A DNA stretch of 19,703 nt from JAAZAI01 sp050942875 (lineage in GTDB: Bacteria; Verrucomicrobiota; Kiritimatiellia; RFP12; UBA3636): NCBI GenBank assembly GCA_050942875.1, contig JBMNOD010000064.1, positions 1 through 19,703 of the forward strand, written 5' to 3'. The notes below the pieces were generated by a model. The model had not been told where the DNA came from and searched no databases. It saw nothing but the letters and a program-made list of their open reading frames with translations. The stretch's first letter is position 1; the number at the start of each line of letters is the position of its first letter. This document shows, piece by piece, positions 14,137-19,703 of the stretch. A program made the translations under genes and the position numbers.

Positions 14137-15003
14137 CTATTTCGGCCTTTGCCGCCCTCCCCGCTCGGAGCCCTGCCTGCGCATCCCCCGTGGCGCACAG
14201 GTCGCGGCGGCGGTCGCCGCCGCGAAGAGCGCCGCGAAAAGCACCGCCGGCGCCGAAGGCGGGATGTCGGCGTGCCAGCTCGCGGCGAGGCCGCACGCCA
14301 TCGCGGCAAACGCAACCGCGCCGCCCGCCACCATCATCGGCACCAGCCGCCGCACCAGGCGGCCGGCGGCCATCGCGGGCAACGTCAGCAGCGCAATCGC
14401 CAGCACAATGCCAACCACCTTCACGAGCACCACGACGGCGATCGCCGTGATCAGCGAAAAGACCGTCTCGAAAAACGCCGTGCGGACGCCGCGAACCGCC
14501 GCGAGCTGCGAATCGAAGCAAATCGAGACGATGCCGCGCCAGAAAACAACCAGCGCCGCGATGATCCCCGCGTCGAGCAGAGCCATCGCCACGATGTCGC
14601 CTCGGGAGACAAGCAGCACCGAGCCGAAAAGGAAGTTCATCAGATCGCCCTGGTAGCCCGGCGTGGCATGGATGAAGACCAGGCCGATCGCCATGCCCAC
14701 GACCCAGGTCGCGCCCAGCGCGGAATCGGTGCGCCGGGCGCCGCGCGACTGCGCAAACGCGATGTAAAGCGCGGCGGCGACCGCCGCCAGGAGCGCCCCC
14801 AGCATCGGGGTGAAGCCCTTGACGCCGTGCACAACAGAAAGATATTGCGCCAGCCCAAGGCCCGCCAGCACGCTGTGGGACACCGCGGCGGCGACATACG
14901 TGCTGCGCCGCACGCGCGTCAGCGCGCCCACCGCGCCCGCGGCCACGGCCGCCAGCCCCGATGCAACGAGCGGCAGCACAAGGATGTCGGGAATCGCCGT
15001 CAT
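14137..15003 (-). CDS. ABC-3 family metal transporter permease (Zn/Mn type)
   Basis: A 288-residue inner-membrane permease of the ZnuB/MntB/TroC family, with about eight hydrophobic segments. Family blocks present are YVAAAVSHSVLAGLGLA (near residues 37-53), FLFGSVLLVSRGDI and VVGIVLAIALLTLPAMAAGR. It would form the channel of a zinc or manganese uptake system, but no ATPase or binding-protein gene is present here. The ATG (15001-15003) overlaps the stop of the upstream permease by 4 bp (ATGA). The last ~20 residues (CAPRGMRRQGSERGGRQRPK) come from a dispersed repeat and replace the usual short tail, so the gene end has been rebuilt. Pairing with an FbpB-type permease is odd, since the two families normally serve different transporters. 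Confidence 0.9.
   Translation of the reverse strand: MTAIPDILVLPLVASGLAAVAAGAVGALTRVRRSTYVAAAVSHSVLAGLGLAQYLSVVHGVKGFTPMLGALLAAVAAALYIAFAQSRGARRTDSALGATWVVGMAIGLVFIHATPGYQGDLMNFLFGSVLLVSRGDIVAMALLDAGIIAALVVFWRGIVSICFDSQLAAVRGVRTAFFETVFSLITAIAVVVLVKVVGIVLAIALLTLPAMAAGRLVRRLVPMMVAGGAVAFAAMACGLAASWHADIPPSAPAVLFAALFAAATAAATCAPRGMRRQGSERGGRQRPK
14161..14198 (+). repeat. Dispersed repeat family 2, copy B
   Basis: It matches 10001-10038 at 32 of 38 positions. On the minus strand it encodes the arginine/glycine-rich C-terminal tail of the ABC-3 permease, whose stop follows 24 nt later. Confidence 0.7.
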
Positions 15004-16703
15004 ACGCGGAAGATCGCGCCCATCTTGCGTCCGAGCAGCAGGCTCGTGCCGAGGATCGCCACGGTCAGGAAGACCATCGCCCACACGCCGAGGGCCGAGG
15101 CCAGGTAGCGGCCCGTGCCAAGGAGCTGGAAGAGCTCGTAGATCGTCTTGGTGATCGGATAGAACCGCGCCTGCTGGGCGAGCATGAGGCTGTCCGACAC
15201 CTCCAGCATGCTGAACGCGAAGGCGAGCAGGATGCCGGCGGCGAGGTTCGCGGTGATCAGCGGCAGCGTGATGCGGCGCAGCGACACGACCGGCGCGGCG
15301 CCGAGATTTGCGGCGGCTTCTTCAAATGCCTCGGAGGTCTGCTGCAGACCGGCGGCGGCGGAGCGCACCATGTAGGGCAGGCGGCGGACGGCGTAGGCGA
15401 TCACGAGGAAGAGCGTCGGATTGACGCGCACGTCGAAGAGCGCGGTCAAAAACGCGCTCTCGCGCACGAAGCCCAGGTTCGCGAGCCAGGAGCTGACGGC
15501 CAGATATCCGAACGCCATCACGAGGCCCGGCACGGCCAGGGGCGTCATCGCCACCGCGTCGAGCACCGCCGCGCCGCGCACCTTGGAACGCACCACGATG
15601 AAGGCGATCGCAAGGCCGAGGACGAGGTTGACGACGACCGCGATGGACGAGAAGAACAGGCTGTTGCGGATGGAGAGCACCGTCATGTCGTGTCCGAGCG
15701 CCTCGACGTAGTTCGCCGTCGTGAACACCTCGGGGAGCACGGAGCGGTACCAGGAGCCGGGCTCCGAGAAGCTGGTCAAAATGACGCCCAGATGCGGCAG
15801 CAGCGCCGTGAACGAGACCAGGGAAAACAGCACAAGGGGGAACAAGGCACGGAAGCCGCGCAATTTCGTGGGGACGAAGGCGACGGCGGCCTTGCCCTGC
15901 ATGGCGTGGGCGCTGCGGCCGAAGACGAGCTTGCCGATGGCGTAGAGCGCCGTGCTGCAGGCGAGCACGACGAACACCAGCGCGTACGGGAACGGGCTGG
16001 AGCCGATTTCCTTGAGCGCGTCGAACACCTGCACGGAGGCGCAGTTCGTGTAGTTGAGCATCAGCGGGGCGCCGAGCTCCGTGAAGCTCCAGATGAAGAT
16101 GATCGTGCCGCCGGCGAAAAGGCCCGGCGCGATGAGCGGCAGCGTGATCCGGAAGAAGCGCCGCCACCCGGGGCAGCCGAGATTCGCGGCCGCCTCCTCC
16201 ATGGCGGGATCGACGTTGGCGAGCGCGGCCGAGGCGTTCAGGTAGGCGATGGGGTAGAGTGAAAGCGCCTGGATGGCGACGACGCCGACGTAGCGCGCCT
16301 GCCCCAGCCAGTCGATCGACGTGCCCAGCAGCGCGTTGAGCGCCCCGTAGCGCCCGAGGATCTGCGTCATGCCGATCGCCCCGACGAACGGCGGCAGGAT
16401 CATCGGCACCAGCACCAGCGCGGAAAAGACCGACTTGCCCGGGAAGTCGTACTGGTGCGCCACCCAGGCCAGCGGCAGCGCGATCGCCATGGACGCCAGC
16501 GTCGTCCCCGCCGCGATGGCGAAGCTGTTCAGGAGCCCTTCCGCGTAAATCGGATTGCGGAAGACCCCGAGGAGGTAGTCGAGCGTGAAAGCGCCGTCCA
16601 CCCAAAAGCCGCCCCGAACCACCAGCGCGATCGGCAGGAGGAAGAGCACGCCCAGAATGAGAGAAACGGCGACGAGCAGAATGTACCAGCGAGAAGCGTT
16701 CAT
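15000..16703 (-). CDS. Iron(III)-type ABC transporter permease (FbpB/ThiP-like)
   Basis: A 567-residue inner-membrane permease made of two fused BPD_transp_1 halves, about twelve hydrophobic segments in all. Each half carries an EAA loop for docking the ATPase: EEAAANLG at 169-176 and again at 461-468, both followed by RITLPLI. Fused two-domain permeases of this kind serve Fe3+, thiamine or phosphonate-type importers. No substrate-binding protein or ATPase is encoded beside it, so the substrate stays open. The ATG at 16701-16703 is preceded by a promoter ~20-45 bp upstream; the Shine-Dalgarno is weak. The stop overlaps the next permease start by 4 bp. It is divergent from the fucosidase gene. 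Confidence 0.92.
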   Translation of the reverse strand: MNASRWYILLVAVSLILGVLFLLPIALVVRGGFWVDGAFTLDYLLGVFRNPIYAEGLLNSFAIAAGTTLASMAIALPLAWVAHQYDFPGKSVFSALVLVPMILPPFVGAIGMTQILGRYGALNALLGTSIDWLGQARYVGVVAIQALSLYPIAYLNASAALANVDPAMEEAAANLGCPGWRRFFRITLPLIAPGLFAGGTIIFIWSFTELGAPLMLNYTNCASVQVFDALKEIGSSPFPYALVFVVLACSTALYAIGKLVFGRSAHAMQGKAAVAFVPTKLRGFRALFPLVLFSLVSFTALLPHLGVILTSFSEPGSWYRSVLPEVFTTANYVEALGHDMTVLSIRNSLFFSSIAVVVNLVLGLAIAFIVVRSKVRGAAVLDAVAMTPLAVPGLVMAFGYLAVSSWLANLGFVRESAFLTALFDVRVNPTLFLVIAYAVRRLPYMVRSAAAGLQQTSEAFEEAAANLGAAPVVSLRRITLPLITANLAAGILLAFAFSMLEVSDSLMLAQQARFYPITKTIYELFQLLGTGRYLASALGVWAMVFLTVAILGTSLLLGRKMGAIFRV

Positions 16704-16723
16704 GTGAATTCGACCTGCCCCTT

Positions 16724-16753
16724 AGTATGCAGAATCATCCCCTGCTTTGTCAA
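16724..16753 (-). promoter_or_regulatory. Sigma70-type promoter for the permease operon
   Basis: On the minus strand, -35 TTGACA (16748-16753) and -10 CATACT (16724-16729) are separated by 18 bp, giving a leader of only about 15 nt. Its -35 lies 17 bp from that of the divergent fucosidase promoter, so a shared regulator could act on both. Confidence 0.65.
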
Positions 16754-16770
16754 TTCCAAGCGACCTGTCC

Positions 16771-16799
16771 TTGACAGTCGGCGAGTTATGCACAATAAT
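16771..16799 (+). promoter_or_regulatory. Sigma70-type promoter for the fucosidase operon
   Basis: Consensus -35 TTGACA (16771-16776) and -10 AATAAT (16794-16799) are separated by 17 bp. Transcription would start near 16806, which rules out the in-frame upstream start codons at 16747 and 16798 and supports the ATG at 16849. Confidence 0.7.
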
Positions 16800-16848
16800 G
16801 CTTTCAACCTTCAACCAAATCACGCACGAAGAGAAAAGGCATTCAGTC

Positions 16849-19209
16849 ATGTCAACGTTTGTCATGGAAGATTCTCACGATGTTTCCGTCAAAGGCACGT
16901 GGTTCGAACAGGCTCGTTTCGGCTTGTTCATCCATTGGGGGGTCTATTCCCTTCTCGGCGGCCGAAATGCCGAGTGGACGCTGTTCAAAGACCGTCTCGA
17001 CCGCGCCGAATACAACCGCCTGGCCAAGCAGTTCAAGGGTGAATGCTTCGATCCAGACGCCCTTGCCGCGCTGGCGCGGCGGGCGGGGATGAACTACATC
17101 GTGCTGACCACCCGCCACCACGATGGTTTCTGCCTGTTCGACACCCGGACGACGGACTTCAATTCCGTCAAGACGGCGGCGGGACGCGACTTTGTTCGCG
17201 ACTATGTCGAGGCCTGCCGTCGGGCGGGGTTGCGCGTGGGGCTCTACTATTCGATCATGAGCTGGCAGCACGACGCCATCTTCACCGGTCCCGGCGCCGA
17301 TCCGGAAGGCTGGGAACGCATGGTCCAGGAGACCCACGGGCAACTGCGTGAACTGATGGGCAATTATGGCAAGATCGACCTGCTCTGGTATGACGGCGCC
17401 GTCGTGCCCGGCATCCAGGACAGCGGCATGATCGCCCGCTTCTGGCGTTCGCGCGAGCTCAACGCCAGGGTCCGCGAGCTGCAGCCGGACATTCTGATCA
17501 ACAGCCGCTCCGGGTTGCCGGAAGACTTCAGCACGCCGGAACAGCGCTTCACCCCGACCGAGCCGGGGCGACGCTGCGAGGCCTGCATGACGCTCAACAA
17601 AAGCTGGGGCTACAACATCCACGACCGAGAATTCAAGTCGGCGGCGGACATCCTCGACACCCTGATCCGCTGCGCCCGCTACGACAGCAACCTGCTGCTG
17701 AACATCGGGCCGCGCGGCGACGGCTCGATCCAAGCCGAATGCGTCGAGCGGCTGGAGGCGGCCGGCAACTGGCTGGCGCGTCATGGCGAGGCAATCTATG
17801 GCAGCCGGCGCAATGCCTATACGGAAGCGGAACATGTCGCCGGCGCCACCACCTGCCAGCCAGGCGTGCTCTACGTGCATGTCGCCGATTCTTCCCTGGC
17901 GCAAATCACGGTGGACAATGCGGAGCCGGTCAAGTCGGTGGCGTTGCTCGGCTCGGGACGCGCGTTGACGCATGAACCCGCCGAAGGGGACGCCATTGTG
18001 GTCTCCGGACTGAAACCGGAGGACTTTGATCTCGGCCCGGCAGTCGTGGCGATCGCCCACGAAAGCAAGCTTGCCCATCCGGCCAATCTCCTGGGCGGCG
18101 GCAATGAGCCGCGAATCAACGCCGGCAACGCACCCGTGCTCGGCGACGACCCGGATCGGCGCATGCCGCCAAAGGCGCTCGTTCGTCTTGGCAAGGCCTT
18201 GTCCGAACTTTTGACAAGTCCGGCGAACGAAGAAGAAAGCGCTGCATGGACAGTCGGCTGGAAGGGATGGCAAGTCTTTGCCCCGAAGGGATGTGAAACC
18301 ATGCGTCTGACCGTGCCCGTTCCAGGCTCGGGGGCCTATGATTTGGCTTTGGGCGTCATTGGCCGCGACGGAACCAAACTGACCTGCCGTCTGGATGGCC
18401 ATGAGCCGCTTTCAGCCAAGACGCTGGACAACCCGGGGTGTCCGGATACCGTTCTGCTAAGCGGATTGCGGCTGGCCAAGGGAGAGGCCGCCCTGGAACT
18501 GACGGGAACGGGCGGCTTCGGGCTCTACGCGCTGCGGCTGGCCCCCGTGCTGCGCCCGTTGCCAACAGAGCTTTGGCAGGTGATCGGTCCTTTCCCGACC
18601 CGATTCGGCCCCCAACGCCCCATTTCGGACATGACCGAAGCCCTGCTCCGGCCACTCGAACCCGAAAGTGAATTCGTCCCCGACAAGGACTACGAAGGAA
18701 TCGACGGCCGGAAGCTGCGATGGACCGCCACGGACAAGCGCGAAGGCGACCACACGCAGCACGGGGTGAACTTCCCCTGGCGGATCGGCACCGATCATGC
18801 CGGCGTCGCGCTGGCCCGCACCGTGGTGACCAGCCCTGAGAAACGCTCCGCCACCATCCTGTTGGGATGCGACTGGTGGGCCAACGTCTTCGTCAACGGC
18901 AAGCGGGTGGTTTCCAACCGGGATTCGACGGCAGCCGCCGACGACGGCGCGCAGTTCAACGGCTGGAAGCCGATTCCGGCCGAAATCGAACTTGAAAAAG
19001 GCAAGAACATCATCGTGGTCAAATGCCATCCCGGCAGTTGCGCCAACTGGTTCACCTTCCGCATCAGCGACCCGGGCGACTTGATCGTCGAACCAAACGG
19101 CATGGCATGGCGTGGCGTCGGGGATCGTCAAACAGGCGTCGCCGACAATGTTGTCTGCGTCCCTGAAACCCCGAAACTTCCGCTCGACAGTTTCGCCGAA
19201 AAACGGTAG
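16849..19209 (+). CDS. Alpha-L-fucosidase (GH29) with long C-terminal beta-rich region
   Basis: A 786-residue GH29 enzyme releasing terminal alpha-L-fucose from glycans by a retaining mechanism. The catalytic barrel (~15-345) shows WFEQARFGLFIHWGVYS (18-34, with H29), TTRHHDGF (H90, H91), DLLWYDG with the expected nucleophile D182, and LLLNIGPRGDG (282-292). The remaining ~430 residues include a segment (ATILLGCDWWANVFVNGKRV) like the jelly-roll domains of GH2 enzymes. Common single-module GH29 enzymes are ~450-600 residues, so this is long. No signal peptide is visible from the chosen start (AAGG 9 nt upstream of ATG), so it may be cytosolic, acting on imported fuco-oligosaccharides. The next gene begins 10 bp downstream. 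The general acid/base was not identified, as it varies in this family. Confidence 0.92.
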   Translation: MSTFVMEDSHDVSVKGTWFEQARFGLFIHWGVYSLLGGRNAEWTLFKDRLDRAEYNRLAKQFKGECFDPDALAALARRAGMNYIVLTTRHHDGFCLFDTRTTDFNSVKTAAGRDFVRDYVEACRRAGLRVGLYYSIMSWQHDAIFTGPGADPEGWERMVQETHGQLRELMGNYGKIDLLWYDGAVVPGIQDSGMIARFWRSRELNARVRELQPDILINSRSGLPEDFSTPEQRFTPTEPGRRCEACMTLNKSWGYNIHDREFKSAADILDTLIRCARYDSNLLLNIGPRGDGSIQAECVERLEAAGNWLARHGEAIYGSRRNAYTEAEHVAGATTCQPGVLYVHVADSSLAQITVDNAEPVKSVALLGSGRALTHEPAEGDAIVVSGLKPEDFDLGPAVVAIAHESKLAHPANLLGGGNEPRINAGNAPVLGDDPDRRMPPKALVRLGKALSELLTSPANEEESAAWTVGWKGWQVFAPKGCETMRLTVPVPGSGAYDLALGVIGRDGTKLTCRLDGHEPLSAKTLDNPGCPDTVLLSGLRLAKGEAALELTGTGGFGLYALRLAPVLRPLPTELWQVIGPFPTRFGPQRPISDMTEALLRPLEPESEFVPDKDYEGIDGRKLRWTATDKREGDHTQHGVNFPWRIGTDHAGVALARTVVTSPEKRSATILLGCDWWANVFVNGKRVVSNRDSTAAADDGAQFNGWKPIPAEIELEKGKNIIVVKCHPGSCANWFTFRISDPGDLIVEPNGMAWRGVGDRQTGVADNVVCVPETPKLPLDSFAEKR

Positions 19210-19219
19210 CATAATCGAC

Positions 19220-19703
19220 ATGACAGGTACAGGTACATGGATCATTCTTGTTTGGGCGCTTCTGGGCTTCGTCTTCCTGTTGAAGGCGACGCCGTTCCGG
19301 CGTCTCGTCAGCCGGGTGCGACGCCAGCCGCCCGCCGTCCAGGCGGCGGCGGCGCTGTGCCTGTTCATCGCCGTCATCGTCGGCGGCACGAAGCCGGGCG
19401 GCACGAACGCGCCTTCCAGTTCGCCCCGGCCCGCCGCCGCCGCGCCCGCCAACAATAACTCCCCACTCCGCACTCCGCACGCCTCACTCCCCTCGTGGTG
19501 GGCGGACGACCCGACGGACACCGACGGCGACGGCATCCCCGACCTGTGGGAGAAGTGGACGCACGGCAACCGCCATGTCGCGGACGGCGGCATCGACCGC
19601 GACGGGGACGGGCTGACCGACCTCGAGGAGTTTTTCAACCAGACCGACCCGCGCACGGCGGACACGGACGGCGACGGCTTCGACGACGCCTTCGAGGTCG
19701 CCC
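19220..19703 (+). CDS. Membrane-anchored protein with Asp/Gly calcium-binding-type repeats (partial)
   Basis: The start of a gene that runs off the right edge (161 codons seen). The N-terminus has a hydrophobic segment (WIILVWALLGFVFLL, 7-21), a basic stretch (RRLVSRVRR), then a second hydrophobic segment (AAAALCLFIAVIVGG, ~42-56). A Pro/Ala/Ser/Asn-rich linker follows, then repeats DTDGDGIPDLWE, DRDGDGLTDLEE and DTDGDGFDDAFE, the thrombospondin-type-3-like pattern that binds calcium in extracellular proteins. It is probably surface-exposed. The ATG at 19220-19222 lacks a clear Shine-Dalgarno but lies 10 bp after the fucosidase stop. The linker is encoded by a heptamer tandem repeat. The function of the missing part is unknown. 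Confidence 0.75.
   Translation, partial: MTGTGTWIILVWALLGFVFLLKATPFRRLVSRVRRQPPAVQAAAALCLFIAVIVGGTKPGGTNAPSSSPRPAAAAPANNNSPLRTPHASLPSWWADDPTDTDGDGIPDLWEKWTHGNRHVADGGIDRDGDGLTDLEEFFNQTDPRTADTDGDGFDDAFEVA
19458..19492 (+). repeat. Heptanucleotide tandem repeat inside a coding region (ACTCCNC)
   Basis: Five consecutive 7-nt units: ACTCCCC, ACTCCGC, ACTCCGC, ACGCCTC, ACTCCCC. In frame it encodes the linker SPLRTPHASLP before the calcium-binding-type repeats. It belongs to the same ACTCNNC family as the tract at 1180-1237. Confidence 0.85.

Noticed and set aside
12115..15108. A ~1000-codon open frame on the plus strand
   Set aside because: It runs antisense through the GDT1, manC and ABC-3 permease genes, all with clear family motifs. 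Its translation is arginine-rich with no domain, typical of a GC-rich antisense shadow.
16852..18402. A 516-codon minus-strand open frame
   Set aside because: It is antisense to the fucosidase, which has full GH29 motifs, a promoter and a Shine-Dalgarno.

Overview
This is a GC-rich bacterial segment from a Gram-negative-type genome. No rRNA, tRNA, CRISPR array, transposase or phage gene is visible. Several things together suggest a PVC-superphylum bacterium (Kiritimatiellota, Lentisphaerota or Verrucomicrobiota): an alpha-L-fucosidase, a secreted-type protein with thrombospondin-type-3-like Asp/Gly repeats, intergenic DNA crowded with heptanucleotide tandem repeats, and short palindromic dispersed repeats. 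This placement is an inference from style and content; no marker gene here proves it.

Layout. Positions 109-16703 are almost entirely minus strand and read as short operons. From right to left they are: (E) an FbpB-like two-domain ABC permease and an ABC-3 (zinc/manganese-type) permease, 16703-14137; (D) mannose-1-phosphate guanylyltransferase, a half-size GDT1/UPF0016 transporter, an HNH nuclease and L-aspartate oxidase nadB, 13497-10073; (C) an MBL-fold hydrolase, a 152-residue protein resembling the N-terminal region of O-antigen-cluster enzymes, and a GT4 glycosyltransferase, 9725-7448; (B) a PHP phosphoesterase and a class II aldolase, 6968-4532; (A) a DUF58 protein, a rhomboid protease and an S41 protease, tied together by 4-bp stop/start overlaps, 4316-1442; then tsaD, 1176-109. 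At 16.7 kb transcription diverges and the plus strand carries the fucosidase, followed 10 bp later by a repeat protein that runs off the window edge.

How the genes work together. Operons C and D contain functions for surface polysaccharide (GDP-mannose supply, a glycosyltransferase and its partner protein) mixed with housekeeping functions (NAD synthesis, metal transport). Operon A couples a cytosolic vWA-type protein to a membrane protease and an exported protease, which suggests an envelope proteolysis module. Operon B couples two metal-dependent enzymes likely to act on small (sugar) phosphates.

The most unusual aspect is not one gene but the intergenic DNA. Five tracts built on 7-nt units occur at five sites. 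A 74-bp-period repeat array and a second dispersed repeat family lie in the gaps. Several of these elements run into gene ends: they supply the last codons and stop of nadB, of the ABC-3 permease and of the aldolase, the entire short leader of tsaD, and a linker inside the last gene. Two gaps also hold gene remnants (an RluA-like C-terminal scrap and an 'FYRI'-type C-terminal scrap). No clear defence or otherwise wholly new system was found. The best candidates for a second look are the repeat/gene-end fusions, the DUF58-rhomboid-S41 cassette, the PHP-aldolase pair and the stand-alone 152-residue protein.
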